This document shows positions 1 through 9,751 of a stretch of 64,000 nt of DNA, piece after piece (the first letter of the stretch is position 1; every line of letters begins with the position of its first letter). The notes under the pieces are model-generated. The model was not told the origin of the DNA. It searched no databases and saw nothing but the letters and a program-made list of their open reading frames with translations. This DNA is from Streptomyces hygroscopicus (lineage in GTDB: Bacteria > Actinomycetota > Actinomycetes > Streptomycetales > Streptomycetaceae), in contig CP018627.1 of the NCBI GenBank assembly GCA_002021875.1, positions 9,176,001 through 9,240,000 on the forward strand, in the 5' to 3' direction. The position numbers and the translations under genes are program-made.

Positions 1-1883
1 TGTCGACGCCGTGGCGCACGGCGGCGATCGGCGACCTGGCGAGCGTCACCCAGTCGACGATCGTCGACGACCTGGCCGCGCCCTCCAAGGTCACCGACAC
101 CTCGTGGATCAAGCCCGGTGCCGTCGCCTGGTCCTGGCTGAGCGAACACAGCAGCCCGTCCAGCGAGGACCGGCAGAAGCAGTACATCGACTTCGCCCAG
201 CGCCACGGCTGGAGCTATGTCCTCATCGACGAGGGCTGGTCGTCCTCCTGGGTCCCGGACGTCGTGTCCTATGCCAAGGCCAGAGGCGTCCAGGTCATCC
301 TGTGGTTCAACTCCTCCGATCTGCGCACCGCGGCACAGCGCGACCGGTGGCTGCCGCAGGTCAAGAACTGGGGAGTGGCCGGTGTGAAGGTCGACTTCAT
401 CGACGAGTACACCCAGCCGACCCTGCAGTGGTACGACGCCGTTCTCGCGCGGACCGCGGACCTGAAGCTCATGGTCAACTTCCACGGCACCGCCATGCCG
501 CGCGGCATGCAGCGCACCTGGCCCCAGGTGGTCGCCGCCGAGGCGGTGTACGGCGCGGAACAGTTCCGCAACCGCGCCGCCTTCGACACCTTCCTGCCCT
601 ACACCCGGAACGTGATCTCCAGCATGGACTTCACTCCCGTGGTGTTCAGCATGACCGGCCGCGACACCACCGACGCCCACGAACTGGCCACCTCCGTCGT
701 GTTCGAGTCCGGCTGGCAGCACTTCGCCGACAGCCCCGAGAGCTACGAGGCACACCCCGAGGCGCTGCGCATCCTCGACCAGCTCCCCACCGCCTGGGAC
801 GAGACGCGCCCGCTCGGCGGCAGCCCCGGAAAGGAGACGTACCTGGCCCGTCGCTCCGGAGGGCGCTGGTTCGTCGGCGGCATCTCGGCCCTGTCCGCCA
901 AGACCTTCCAGACCCAGCTCTCCTTCCTCGGCACCGGGCAGTGGCTGGCCGAGACGGTCCGCGACGGCTCCGGCGGCCTGGCCCATGAGACCCGCGTCGT
1001 CACCAGCTCCGACACCCTGTCAGTCCCGGAGGCCGCCAACGGCGGCTTCGTTACGGCCCTTTGCCCCTATACATCCGGCATGTCGACCTGCTCCTCCCGG
1101 GGCCAGGCGGGCGCGCTGAAGGGCAGCCAGTCCGGCCTGTGCGTGGACGTGCCGGGGGCGAGCCAGACCAACGGCACGCAGGTGGCGCTGTGGGACTGCC
1201 ACGGCCAGGCCGACCAGACCTGGACCGCCTCCCCGGCCGGTCAGTTGACGGTCTACGGCGGAGCGAAGTGCCTGGACGTCAAGGGCGGCGTCACGGCCGA
1301 CGGTACGGCGGTGCAGATCTACGACTGCAACAACTCGGCGGCACAGCAGTGGACCGTCAACAGCGACGGCACGGTGGTCAACCCCACCTCGGGCAAGTGC
1401 CTGGACGCCACCGGGGGCGGCACCACCACCGGCACCCTGCTGCAGATCTGGACCTGCAACGGCGGCCCCAACCAGACCTGGTACCGCGCGAACACCACCG
1501 CCGCCTACCAGGGGAAACAGTCCGGCCGATGCCTGGACCTGCCCGGCGGCAACCAGGCCAACGGCACCCGCCCGGCGTTGTGGGACTGCAACGGCGGCCC
1601 CAACCAGACCTGGTACTCCACAGTGAGCGGTGAACTGACCGTCTTCGCCAACCGCTGCCTGGAGGCGGCCGGAGGAGCCACCGCCAACGGCACCGCGGTA
1701 CAGATCCACGACTGCAACGGCACCTACGGCCAGAAGTGGCGGGTGCGCTCCGACGGCACGATCGTCAACCTCGGCTCCGGCACCTGCCTGGACGCGATCG
1801 ACTCCGGCACCGCCAACGGCACCAAGCTGCAGCTTTGGACCTGCGACGGCGGCACCAACCAGGTATGGAAGGAGTCCGTATGA
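1..1883 (+). CDS. GH97-family glycosidase with two ricin-B lectin domains (5' partial)
   Basis: The reading frame is already open at base 3, so the N-terminus lies outside the window. The visible part begins with a GH97-like core: TPWRTAAIGDL, then YVLIDEGWS, then GVKVDFIDEY. In retaining GH97 enzymes (alpha-galactosidase type) the nucleophile is an Asp at the position of the VDFID motif, and inverting members use Glu, so this copy looks retaining. From about base 1090 the protein carries six QxW-type repeats (QTW, QQW, QTW, QTW, QKW, QVW), i.e. two complete ricin-B beta-trefoils about 125 residues each, which usually bind galactose- or xylose-containing polymers. The enzyme is probably secreted and acts on plant or microbial alpha-glycosides. 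Its stop overlaps the start of the next gene (ATGA), so the two are likely co-translated. The exact substrate cannot be read from sequence. Confidence 0.85.
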   Translation, partial: STPWRTAAIGDLASVTQSTIVDDLAAPSKVTDTSWIKPGAVAWSWLSEHSSPSSEDRQKQYIDFAQRHGWSYVLIDEGWSSSWVPDVVSYAKARGVQVILWFNSSDLRTAAQRDRWLPQVKNWGVAGVKVDFIDEYTQPTLQWYDAVLARTADLKLMVNFHGTAMPRGMQRTWPQVVAAEAVYGAEQFRNRAAFDTFLPYTRNVISSMDFTPVVFSMTGRDTTDAHELATSVVFESGWQHFADSPESYEAHPEALRILDQLPTAWDETRPLGGSPGKETYLARRSGGRWFVGGISALSAKTFQTQLSFLGTGQWLAETVRDGSGGLAHETRVVTSSDTLSVPEAANGGFVTALCPYTSGMSTCSSRGQAGALKGSQSGLCVDVPGASQTNGTQVALWDCHGQADQTWTASPAGQLTVYGGAKCLDVKGGVTADGTAVQIYDCNNSAAQQWTVNSDGTVVNPTSGKCLDATGGGTTTGTLLQIWTCNGGPNQTWYRANTTAAYQGKQSGRCLDLPGGNQANGTRPALWDCNGGPNQTWYSTVSGELTVFANRCLEAAGGATANGTAVQIHDCNGTYGQKWRVRSDGTIVNLGSGTCLDAIDSGTANGTKLQLWTCDGGTNQVWKESV

Positions 1884-3520
1884 GATCACCGTTCACGGCG
1901 CACGGCGGAGCCGAGCGCCGTACCGCACGCGGTCCGGCTCTCGCACTGACCGCTCTCCTGCTGGCCGTTGCCGCTCTGCTGGGACTCCCCCGTCCCGCCC
2001 AGGCCGCGTCGGCGAGCGTGGCGGCGTACCCGGTCGCGTCGGTCTACTCGGCGTCGACGGACTACACGCTCACCGTCAACGGAACGTCCGTCCCCGTCAC
2101 CAAGTACCCCGGATACGACATCGCCCAGTTCGCCCTGGGAACCGGCACCGCCACCATGGCGGTGACCAAGACCAACAACACCGATATCGGCTCGTACAGC
2201 ATAAGTCCGCAGAAGCTGAACATCAGCGGGTCGGTCAGCGACTCGACCCTGACCTTCACCGTGCGGAACGACGACTACCTGATCGTCAAACTGGACGGCC
2301 GCCCCAACCTGGTGATCGCCGCCGACCCAGCGGAGACCAACCGTCCGTCGTCCGGCGGCACCGGGATCTTCAACGTGCAGAGCGCCCCGTACAACGTGCG
2401 GCCGAACACCGGCGCCTACAGCACCACGGCCTTCCAGACCGCGCTGAACGACGCCGCCGCGTGGGGCTCCGCCAACGGCGGGCAGGGCATCGTCTACGTG
2501 CCCGCCGGTGTCTACACGCTGGGCAACCTGTACCTGCGCAGCAACCTCGCCCTCTACCTCGCCCCCGGCGCGGTGCTCCGCTACACCGGCGAGGCCGACC
2601 ACTACGTGGTGGGCGGACACAAGAGCTCCCAGGGGCGTGACCTCACCTGGTTCATCTCCACCCGCTACTCGTCGTCGAACATCAAGATCTACGGCCGGGG
2701 GATCATCGACGGCAACGGAGCGGCCTCGCTCAAGCCCAGCAACCTGGGCGTGAATCTCCTCATGCCCATCTACACCGACGGATTCACGGTCGACGGCATC
2801 ACGTTCCGGGAGTCGAGCAGTTGGGCGGTCATCCCCTTGCGGTCCTCGAACCTGACGTTCCGCAACATCAAGCTCTTCAACAGGTTCGACATGGGTGAGA
2901 ACGACGGGATCGACGTCACCGAGTCCACGAACGTCACCGTCACCCACGCGATCGGCGTCGGGCTGGACGACCCGTTCAGCACGAAGACCTGGGGCGATGT
3001 CGCCGACATCTACGAGTCCGTCCCCGGTACCGCACGCCCGTTGAAGAACGTCACCTTCGACGACCTGGTCTCCTGGACCTACTGCTACGGAGCCAAGGTG
3101 GGTCAGGGCGTCATCCAGTCACAGGACGGCGTCACATTCCAGCACGTCGTCGTCTACGACGCCGCCGTGGGCATCGGCGTCCACCACAAATACGGAGCTT
3201 CGAGCGCCACGGGCATCCGCTTCGACGACATCGACATCGAGCGACTGGACTTCGCCAACGACGGCAACAGGACCTGGCTGGCCCTGATGACCGGCAACAC
3301 TCAGGGCGTCGGTCCGGTCACGGGCGTCACGATCTCGAACGTCAAGGTCCGCAACGCCGGTACCACCGCCGCGCGCATCAACGGCCGGCCCGGTGCCCCC
3401 ATCACCGGGGTCACCCTGCGCAACATCGTGATGCCGGCGAGCACCACCGCCGCGACCACGCCCGCCCAGATGAACCTGACCAATCTCTCGGACTACGGCC
3501 CCATCACGATCACGCCGTAG
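1880..3520 (+). CDS. Secreted right-handed beta-helix glycosidase, GH28/polygalacturonase-like
   Basis: Protein of 546 residues starting at the ATG that overlaps the upstream stop; a GGAAGGAG ribosome site precedes it. Residues 1-41 are a signal peptide (arginine-rich start, LTALLLAVAALLGL core, AQA cleavage site). An N-terminal beta-sandwich-like part (about 45-160) is followed by a parallel beta-helix: GIVYVPAGVYTLGNLYL, then IKIYGRGIIDGNG, then MGENDGIDV with VGLDDPFS. The NDGID...DD pattern matches the catalytic Asp region of GH28 and related pectinase-fold enzymes. The extra N-terminal domain recalls GH49 dextranase/isopullulanase, which remains an alternative. Pairing with the GH97-lectin gene points to joint degradation of an extracellular polysaccharide. 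Confidence 0.75.
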   Translation: MRSPFTAHGGAERRTARGPALALTALLLAVAALLGLPRPAQAASASVAAYPVASVYSASTDYTLTVNGTSVPVTKYPGYDIAQFALGTGTATMAVTKTNNTDIGSYSISPQKLNISGSVSDSTLTFTVRNDDYLIVKLDGRPNLVIAADPAETNRPSSGGTGIFNVQSAPYNVRPNTGAYSTTAFQTALNDAAAWGSANGGQGIVYVPAGVYTLGNLYLRSNLALYLAPGAVLRYTGEADHYVVGGHKSSQGRDLTWFISTRYSSSNIKIYGRGIIDGNGAASLKPSNLGVNLLMPIYTDGFTVDGITFRESSSWAVIPLRSSNLTFRNIKLFNRFDMGENDGIDVTESTNVTVTHAIGVGLDDPFSTKTWGDVADIYESVPGTARPLKNVTFDDLVSWTYCYGAKVGQGVIQSQDGVTFQHVVVYDAAVGIGVHHKYGASSATGIRFDDIDIERLDFANDGNRTWLALMTGNTQGVGPVTGVTISNVKVRNAGTTAARINGRPGAPITGVTLRNIVMPASTTAATTPAQMNLTNLSDYGPITITP

Positions 3521-3587
3521 GCACGTACCGCCCGACTGCCCATCTCCCGCCCGCCACCGCGGAGCCGCGCGCACACCCACGACAGCC

Positions 3588-3618
3588 GAACGGGCCCCGG
3601 CCGTGCCGGGGCCCGTTC
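3588..3618. terminator. Bidirectional hairpin terminator
   Basis: Perfect 14-bp inverted repeat, GAACGGGCCCCGGC / GCCGGGGCCCGTTC, around a 3-nt loop, placed between the converging beta-helix gene and corA. There is no long T-run, as is usual in Streptomyces. Confidence 0.85.
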
Positions 3619-3633
3619 GATCGATGGAGAAGT

Positions 3634-4824
3634 CTAGAGCCAGCCGCGGCGCTTGAAGATGACGTACAGGCTGACGCAGACCACCGCCATCAGCGCGACC
3701 GCGAACGGGTATCCCCACACCCAGTCCAGCTCGGGCATATGGGTGAAGTTCATCCCGTAAATGGTGCCGACCAGCGTGGGGGCGAACAGAATCGCCGCCC
3801 ATGCGGAGATCTTCTTGACCTCCTCGTTCTGCTCGAAACCCGCCTCGGCCAGCGCCCGCATCTCGGCGTTCTGCTGCTGGGTCACCAAGGTGGCGTTGAC
3901 CGCGAGGATATCGGTGAGAGCGAAGCGGAAGCCGTCCACGCGCTCGCTGGTGTGGGTGACGTGGTCGGCGACGTCCCGCAGATAGCGCTGCAGCTCCTCA
4001 TCGGTGCCGTATTTGTCGAAACCCGCCATCAGCCCGTGCAACATCCCGACCAGGGGGCGGGTGGCGCGCTGGAACTCCACCATTTCTCGGGAGAGTTCAT
4101 AGATGCGCCGCGACGCCTCGGGGTCGCCGCGGAACACCTCGGTCTCGATCTCGTCGATGTCGTTCTGCACCCCCGCCACCACCGGGGCATAGCCGTCCAC
4201 GGCCGCGTCGAGGATCGCGTACAGCACGGCCTCCGGGCCCAGCGCCAGCAGCTCGGGGGTCGACTCCATCCGGGCGCGCACCGCGGACAGGTCCGGGGCG
4301 GCGCCGTGCCGGACGGTGATGACGAAGTCGGGGCCCACGAAGACATGCAGCTCGCCGAAGTCGACCTCCTCGAGCGCGTCGAGATAGCGGGCGGCGCGCA
4401 GCACCACGAACAGCGTCTCGCCGTAGCGCTCCAGCTTGGGCCGCTGATGGGCCTCCAGCGCGTCCTCGATGGCCAGCTTGTGCAGATCGAACTCCGCGGC
4501 GAGCGAGAGCAGCTCCGTCTCGCTCGGCCGGTACAGCCCGATCCACGCCATCGCGCCCGTCTCCTCGCGCAGCCGCCCGTAGGTGGCGGCCAGGGTGCCG
4601 GGGGTGCCGACCCGGCGGCCGTCGCGGTACACGGCGGCGTCCACCACGCTGCGCTCGTCCGGCTCACACGGGGTTCCATCGGCGGAGGCGGTCCGCTGGT
4701 CGTCGCGCGGTGGCCCCGGGGGCGCCGGGGCGGGGTGCGGGGCGGCGTCGGCCCGGTTCGCCCCGCCGGGGCGCAGCCAGGGGTACCGCCTCGTGGGGCG
4801 GGGGGTGCGGCGGCGCTCGGACAT
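3634..4824 (-). CDS. corA: CorA-family magnesium/cobalt transporter
   Basis: Protein of 396 residues. The C-terminus has the CorA signature YGMNF followed by MP, between two membrane segments (WAAILFAPTLVGTIYG and FAVALMAVVCVSLYVIF), and a basic tail KRRGWL. The long N-terminal cytoplasmic domain contains the coiled stalk helix (VAGVQNDIDEIETEVF). Members form homopentameric channels that import Mg2+ and also pass Co2+ or Ni2+. The first 60 residues are Pro/Arg-rich and not conserved in the family, so translation could start further in. The 5' region holds a possible short leader reading frame (see 4894-4953). Confidence 0.93.
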   Translation of the reverse strand: MSERRRTPRPTRRYPWLRPGGANRADAAPHPAPAPPGPPRDDQRTASADGTPCEPDERSVVDAAVYRDGRRVGTPGTLAATYGRLREETGAMAWIGLYRPSETELLSLAAEFDLHKLAIEDALEAHQRPKLERYGETLFVVLRAARYLDALEEVDFGELHVFVGPDFVITVRHGAAPDLSAVRARMESTPELLALGPEAVLYAILDAAVDGYAPVVAGVQNDIDEIETEVFRGDPEASRRIYELSREMVEFQRATRPLVGMLHGLMAGFDKYGTDEELQRYLRDVADHVTHTSERVDGFRFALTDILAVNATLVTQQQNAEMRALAEAGFEQNEEVKKISAWAAILFAPTLVGTIYGMNFTHMPELDWVWGYPFAVALMAVVCVSLYVIFKRRGWL

Positions 4825-4893
4825 ATGGGGTCCTTTACGGATAGCGGGCTCGGTCGGAGGGGCGCCACCTCCGGGCCGAGCCGGGCGTCGCGC

Positions 4894-4953
4894 TCAGCGC
4901 GTCCGGGCCGGAGCGGCGCCTCGCGGCATACGACTGGGAGGTTCACTGTCCAT
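4894..4953 (-). CDS. Possible leader peptide upstream of corA (19 codons)
   Basis: An ATG with a very strong ribosome site (AGGAGGTGAGG, 4-9 nt upstream) opens a 19-residue frame, MDSEPPSRMPRGAAPARTR, that stops 69 bp before the corA start and on the same strand. It contains four prolines, including a Pro-Pro pair. In enteric bacteria short proline-containing leaders (mgtL, and corL upstream of corA) control Mg2+ transporter expression through translation. A similar role here is inference only; the strength of the ribosome site is the direct evidence. It could also be a chance frame. Confidence 0.4.
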   Translation of the reverse strand: MDSEPPSRMPRGAAPARTR

Positions 4954-5129
4954 GGACCTCACCTCCTGTGGCGAGCACTGACCTCAGTGCAGGATATCGC
5001 CCCATATGACCGTGGTGCGTCCCGGGGGAGCGGTGGGCGATGCAATAGTTGCTTCAGATCAAGCGTTTTTCGCGGGAGCGTCGTCCCCGGGCCACGGAAG
5101 CCGCCACCGGCGCCCGCACCCGCCGTCTG

Positions 5130-6050
5130 TCAGGGCAAGAGCCCCGCACGGCGAGCCTCGACCACCGCGTGGAGACGGGTGTTGGCCCCCAACTTCCGCA
5201 TGGACGACCGCAGGTAGCTCTTGACCGTCTCCGGCCGCAACCCCAGCCGCTCCGCCGTCGTCGAATTCGTCGCCCCCGACGCGACACACGCCAGCACGTC
5301 CACCTCGCGCGGCGACAGCTCCACCCCGTGCCGGTGCTGCCGCTCCCGGCCGCGCCCCGACGAGGCCCTGGCCAGCCGGGAGCAGGCGGTGAGTATCTCC
5401 TCGCGAAGCTGGGGGTCGGGCACCCGGTGCGCCAGGGCCCGCAGATCGCCGTGGGCCTCGCGCACCTCTTCCCACACCGCCGGGTCGGTCTCCTCCGCCG
5501 ACGGCTCCCACTGCGGTCCCGGCGGCTGCCCCCGCCGCTGGCGCGCCTCCGTCAGCAGCCGCTGCGCCTCCTCCCGCACCGCCAGCTCCTGCGCCAGTTC
5601 GCTCTCCAGTACGCGTTCCAGTTCGCGCGCCGACTCCACGGCCGCGCTCAGCGCCCGGTCACCGAGCACCAGCGGCTGGCGCAGCGCGCCGTACAGCACC
5701 CCGCGCACCCGCCCGCGCACCACCACCGGCACCGCGAGCATCGAGCGCAGCCCCTCCGCGCCCACCGCCGCGTCGTACTCATGGCTGATCGCCCGTGAAG
5801 TGGGGTAGTCCGCTACCGAGATCGGCCGGGACATGGTGAGGACCTTGCCGCCGAGGCCGTTGCCGGGTGTGATGGCCAGACCCCGCAGGGAGTTGGTCGT
5901 GGTGCCGGTGAGTTCCGAGATCCGGAACTGCCGTGAGCCCGAGAACAGCCCGCCGAACGCGACGGGCAGGCCACCACGCCGGCGCATCCGCTGCAGCGTG
6001 CTCCGTACGTCGACGGCCCCGTCCGATCCCGTCACGGCCACCTCCCGCAT
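5130..6050 (-). CDS. GAF-domain LuxR-type transcriptional regulator
   Basis: Protein of 306 residues. Residues about 25-150 form a GAF-like sensor domain (GLAITPGNGLGGKVLTMSRP, LRSMLAVPVVVRGRVRGVLYG). A helical linker follows (about 150-235), then a C-terminal LuxR/GerE helix-turn-helix (LSPREVDVLACVASGATNSTTAERLGLRPETVKSYLRSSMRKLG). It is divergent from the two acyl-CoA ligase genes with an 85-bp shared upstream region, so it probably regulates them, perhaps sensing a small aromatic or acyl ligand. The ligand is not known. Confidence 0.85.
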   Translation of the reverse strand: MREVAVTGSDGAVDVRSTLQRMRRRGGLPVAFGGLFSGSRQFRISELTGTTTNSLRGLAITPGNGLGGKVLTMSRPISVADYPTSRAISHEYDAAVGAEGLRSMLAVPVVVRGRVRGVLYGALRQPLVLGDRALSAAVESARELERVLESELAQELAVREEAQRLLTEARQRRGQPPGPQWEPSAEETDPAVWEEVREAHGDLRALAHRVPDPQLREEILTACSRLARASSGRGRERQHRHGVELSPREVDVLACVASGATNSTTAERLGLRPETVKSYLRSSMRKLGANTRLHAVVEARRAGLLP

Positions 6051-6135
6051 CCAGCGCCACCCCCGTCCGGGGGTAGTGAGACTCAGATCACCCGTCGCAC
6101 GATGCTAGCGAGCGGTACGCCATTCAGGAGGACAA

Positions 6136-7866
6136 GTGACAGCAATGAATCCGGCTCACGACTTCCGCGAGGCACGGGACTTCCTGCTCGACCACCGGGA
6201 GGACTACGCGGCGGCGTACCAAGGGTTCGGCTGGCCACGCCCGGAGCGGTTCAACTGGGCCCTGGACTGGTTCGACGGGATCGCCGGACGAAGCGGCGAC
6301 CGTACCGCCCTGCACATCGCCGAGGAGGACGGCAGCGAGATCCGGCTGACCTTCGAGGAGCTGCGCCGCCGCTCCAACCGGGCCGCGAACTGGCTGCGCG
6401 ACCGCGGCGTCCGGGCCGGTGACCGCATCGTGGTCATGCTCGGCAACCAGGTCGAGCTGTGGGAGACCGCGCTGGCCGCGATCAAGCTGCGCGCCGTCGT
6501 CATCCCCGCCACCCCGCTGCTCGGCCCGCTCGACCTCGCCGACCGCATCGAGCGCGGCCGGGCGGCGCATGTGGTCGTACGGGGCGCGGACACGGAGAAG
6601 TTCGCGGAGGTGCCGGGCGACTACACCCGGATCGCGGTCGGCGGCGCGCCCGAGGGCTGGCTGGCCTACGAGGACGCCGGGACCGCGGGCATCACGGTGG
6701 CCCCCACGGCGAGCGGCGCCGGGGACGGCGCGGGGGACGACGAGCCCTTCGTCCCCGACGGGCCGACCCTCGCCACCGACCCCCTGATGCTGTACTTCAC
6801 CTCCGGCACCACCGCCCGCCCCAAGCTGGTCGAGCACACCCACATCTCGTATCCCATCGGGCATCTGGCGACGATGTACTGGATCGGGGTCAGGCCGGGC
6901 GATGTCCACCTCAACATCTCCTCGCCCGGATGGGCCAAGCACGCCTGGTCCAATCTCTTCGCCCCCTGGAACGCCGAGGCCACCGTCTTCGTCCACAACT
7001 ACGCGCGCTTCGACGCCACCCGCCTGATGGCCGAGATGGACCGCTGCTCCATCACCACCTTCTGCGCCCCGCCCACCGTCTGGCGGATGCTCATCCAGGC
7101 CGATCTCACCCAGCTCCGCACCCCGCCCCGGGAGGCCCTGGCCGCGGGCGAGCCGCTCAACCCCGAGGTGATCGAGCATGTGCGGCGCGCCTGGGGGGTG
7201 ACCATCCGGGACGGCTTCGGCCAGACCGAGACCGCCGTTCAGGTGGCCAACACCCCCGGACAGCCGCTCAAGCCCGGCTCGATGGGACGGCCGACCCCCG
7301 GGTTCCGGGTCGTCCTGCTGGATCCGGTGACCGGCCGGCCCGGTGAGGAGGGCGAGATCTGCCTCGACCTCACCGGCCCCGAGGGCCGTCCCGTCGGTCT
7401 GATGACCGGCTACGAGGGCGACGGGGAGCGCACCGCCGAGGCCACCGCGGGCGGTTACTACCGCACCGGAGACATCGGATCGCGCGACGCGGACGGCTAC
7501 ATCACCTACATCGGCCGCGCCGACGACGTCTTCAAGGCGTCCGACTACAAGATCTCGCCGTTCGAGCTGGAGAGCGCGCTGCTGGAGCACGAGGCGGTCG
7601 CCGAGGCCGCCGTCGTACCGGCCCCCGACCCGGTGCGGCTGGCCGTGCCGAAGGCGTACATCGTGCTGGCGGAGGGCTGGGAGCCCGGCCCGGACACCGC
7701 GAAGGCGCTGTTCGCGCACTCCCGGGCGGTGCTCGCGCCGTACAAGCGGATCCGCCGATTGGAGTTCGCCGACCTCCCCAAGACGGTTTCCGGAAAGATT
7801 CGCCGGATCGAGCTGCGCGAACGTACGGCACAGGGTGGCGGTATCGAGTTTTATGAGGAGATCTGA
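6136..7866 (+). CDS. AMP-forming acyl-CoA synthetase (medium-chain/acetyl-CoA synthetase-like)
   Basis: Protein of 576 residues, GTG start with AGGAGGAC 5 nt upstream. ANL-superfamily motifs are in order: adenylation loop YFTSGTTARPK (about 220), DGFGQTET (about 360), YRTGDIG (about 445), hinge region YIGRADDVFKASDYKISPFE (about 460), and the catalytic lysine motif KTVSGKIRR (about 550). The ADDVFKASDYKISPFE wording resembles medium-chain acyl-CoA and benzoate-type ligases rather than long-chain enzymes. It activates a carboxylic acid to acyl-AMP and then acyl-CoA. It probably forms a unit with the next ligase, 90 bp downstream. Confidence 0.88.
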   Translation: MTAMNPAHDFREARDFLLDHREDYAAAYQGFGWPRPERFNWALDWFDGIAGRSGDRTALHIAEEDGSEIRLTFEELRRRSNRAANWLRDRGVRAGDRIVVMLGNQVELWETALAAIKLRAVVIPATPLLGPLDLADRIERGRAAHVVVRGADTEKFAEVPGDYTRIAVGGAPEGWLAYEDAGTAGITVAPTASGAGDGAGDDEPFVPDGPTLATDPLMLYFTSGTTARPKLVEHTHISYPIGHLATMYWIGVRPGDVHLNISSPGWAKHAWSNLFAPWNAEATVFVHNYARFDATRLMAEMDRCSITTFCAPPTVWRMLIQADLTQLRTPPREALAAGEPLNPEVIEHVRRAWGVTIRDGFGQTETAVQVANTPGQPLKPGSMGRPTPGFRVVLLDPVTGRPGEEGEICLDLTGPEGRPVGLMTGYEGDGERTAEATAGGYYRTGDIGSRDADGYITYIGRADDVFKASDYKISPFELESALLEHEAVAEAAVVPAPDPVRLAVPKAYIVLAEGWEPGPDTAKALFAHSRAVLAPYKRIRRLEFADLPKTVSGKIRRIELRERTAQGGGIEFYEEI

Positions 7867-7902
7867 TGACTGACGCTCATATGATGACCCACCCGCACGA
7901 AC

Positions 7903-7938
7903 GTGAAGGCGTACGTGACCGTGAAGGCGTACGTGCCC
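7903..7938 (+). repeat. Tandem 18-bp direct repeat
   Basis: Two copies of GTGAAGGCGTACGTGNCC in tandem, differing at one base, in the gap between the two ligase genes. They keep the downstream reading frame open, so an upstream GTG at 7903 would extend that protein by 18 residues ([18 protein letters not shown]). The better ribosome site supports the ATG at 7957 instead. Confidence 0.75.
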
Positions 7939-7956
7939 ATGACCCGAGGAGCTCCC

Positions 7957-9681
7957 ATGACCGACCTCACGTCTGACCCACCAAGCCCAGCGGGGCTCTC
8001 CTACACCAGCGGAGCCGGGGACCTCCCGCTGCTCGGCGACACCATCGGCGCCAATCTGACCCGTGCCGTCGAGCTGTACGGCGACCGCGAGGCGCTCGTC
8101 GACGTCCCCTCCGGCCGCCGCTGGACCTACGCCGAGTTCGGCAGGTCGGTCGAGGAGGTCGCGCTCGGGCTGATGGCCAAGGGGGTCGCCAAGGGCGACC
8201 GGGTCGGCATCTGGGCCATCAACTGCCCCGAATGGGTGCTGTTGCAGTACGCCACCGCCCGCATCGGCGCCATCATGGTCAATATCAACCCCGCATACCG
8301 CGTCCACGAGTTGCGGTACGTACTCCAGCAGGCCGGAATCTCGGTCCTGGTCTCCTCCATCGAGCACAAGACCAGCGACTACCGGCGGATGGTCGAGCAG
8401 GTGCGATCGGCCTGCTCCTCGCTGCGCGATGTCATCTACATCGGCGACCGGACCTGGGACGGGCTGGTGCGCGCCGGGGCCGGTGTGCCCCCCGAGCGGC
8501 TCGCCGAGCGCGAGGCCCGGATCAGCTGCGACGACGCGGTCAACATCCAGTACACCTCCGGCACCACCGGCTTCCCCAAGGGCGCCACCCTCTCCCACCA
8601 CAACATCCTCAACAACGGCTTCTTCGTGGGGGAGACGGTCCGCTACACCGCCGAGGACCGGATCTGCGTGCCGGTGCCCTTCTACCACTGCTTCGGCATG
8701 GTGATGGGCAACCTCGCGGCCACCAGCCACGGCGCCTGCGTGGTCATCCCCGCCCCCACCTTCGACCCCGTCGCCACCCTGGCCGCCGTCGAACGGGAGC
8801 GCTGCACCTCGCTGTACGGCGTCCCCACCATGTTCATCGCCGAGCTGGCCCTGCCGGACTTCGCCACCTTCGACCTCAGCTCGCTGCGCACCGGGATCAT
8901 GGCCGGTTCGCCCTGCCCGGTGGAGGTGATGCGGCGGGTGGTCGCCGAGATGCATATGACGGAGGTGTCCATCTGCTACGGCATGACCGAGACCTCACCG
9001 GTCTCCGCCCAGACCCGGCCCGACGACGACCTCGTCCGCCGCACCTCGACGGTCGGCCGGGTGCTGCCGCATGTCGAGGTCAAGATCGTCGACCCGGTGA
9101 CCGGGGCGACCGTGCCCCGCGGCACCCGCGGCGAGCTGTGCACCCGCGGCTACTCGGTGATGCTCGGCTACTGGCAGGAGCCCGAGCGGACCGCCGAGGC
9201 GATCGACTCGGCGCGCTGGATGCACACCGGCGACCTCGCGGTGATGGACGGCGAGGGATACGTCCAGATCGTCGGCCGGATCAAGGACATGATCGTCCGC
9301 GGTGGGGAGAACGTCTATCCGCGGGAGATCGAGGAGTTTCTGCACACCCACCCCAAGGTGGCGGATGTGCAGGTCGTCGGCGTACCGGACGAGAAGTACG
9401 GCGAGGAGGTCCTGGCCTGCGTCATCCTGCGCGAGGGCGCCAAGACCCTCACCCGCGATGAGCTCGCCCGCTTCTGCCGGGGCCGCCTCGCCCACTACAA
9501 GGTCCCCCGCTATCTGCGTCTCATGGACGGCTTCCCGATGACGGTCAGCGGCAAGGTCCGCAAGGTCGAGCTGCGCGAGGCGGCCGCCCGGGAGCTGCTG
9601 CCCGAGACCCGCTCCGAGGCCGGTCCGGCCAGATCCGAAGTGCTGGTCGAGCGGGCCGAGCCGCAGACCGCGCCGAGCTGA
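7957..9681 (+). CDS. Fatty-acyl-CoA synthase, AMP-binding
   Basis: Protein of 574 residues from the ATG preceded by CGAGGAG. Motifs: [19 protein letters not shown] (P-loop-like adenylation motif), [46 protein letters not shown], and MTVSGKVRK at the C-terminus with the catalytic lysine. The [15 protein letters not shown] wording is that of FadD-type acyl-CoA synthases. The likely role is fatty or branched acid activation for beta-oxidation or lipid recycling. The C-terminal 30 residues after the conserved core are variable. It lies in the same transcription direction as the preceding ligase, and a hairpin terminator follows directly. Confidence 0.9.
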   Translation: MTDLTSDPPSPAGLSYTSGAGDLPLLGDTIGANLTRAVELYGDREALVDVPSGRRWTYAEFGRSVEEVALGLMAKGVAKGDRVGIWAINCPEWVLLQYATARIGAIMVNINPAYRVHELRYVLQQAGISVLVSSIEHKTSDYRRMVEQVRSACSSLRDVIYIGDRTWDGLVRAGAGVPPERLAEREARISCDDAVNIQYTSGTTGFPKGATLSHHNILNNGFFVGETVRYTAEDRICVPVPFYHCFGMVMGNLAATSHGACVVIPAPTFDPVATLAAVERERCTSLYGVPTMFIAELALPDFATFDLSSLRTGIMAGSPCPVEVMRRVVAEMHMTEVSICYGMTETSPVSAQTRPDDDLVRRTSTVGRVLPHVEVKIVDPVTGATVPRGTRGELCTRGYSVMLGYWQEPERTAEAIDSARWMHTGDLAVMDGEGYVQIVGRIKDMIVRGGENVYPREIEEFLHTHPKVADVQVVGVPDEKYGEEVLACVILREGAKTLTRDELARFCRGRLAHYKVPRYLRLMDGFPMTVSGKVRKVELREAAARELLPETRSEAGPARSEVLVERAEPQTAPS

Positions 9682-9689
9682 TGAGTTGC

Positions 9690-9715
9690 GGGCCCCTCTA
9701 CTACAGCAGGGGCCC
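9690..9715 (+). terminator. Hairpin terminator after the ligase genes
   Basis: GGGCCCCT and AGGGGCCC form an 8-bp stem with a 10-nt loop. The right arm and its flank (CAGCAGGGGCCCACACC) occur a second time immediately downstream at about 9728-9744. It serves the converging genes on both sides. Confidence 0.7.
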
Positions 9716-9751
9716 ACACCCCCGCCACAGCAGGGGCCCACACCCCGCCCG

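Noticed and set aside
1020..1889. Long minus-strand frame (289 codons) across the lectin repeats
   Set aside because: It mirrors the periodic QxW repeats of the plus-strand gene; its Val/Gly/Ala-rich product matches nothing.
6124..8955. Minus-strand frame of 943 codons over the two acyl-CoA ligases
   Set aside because: Antisense shadow of genes with complete family motifs, typical of high-GC DNA.
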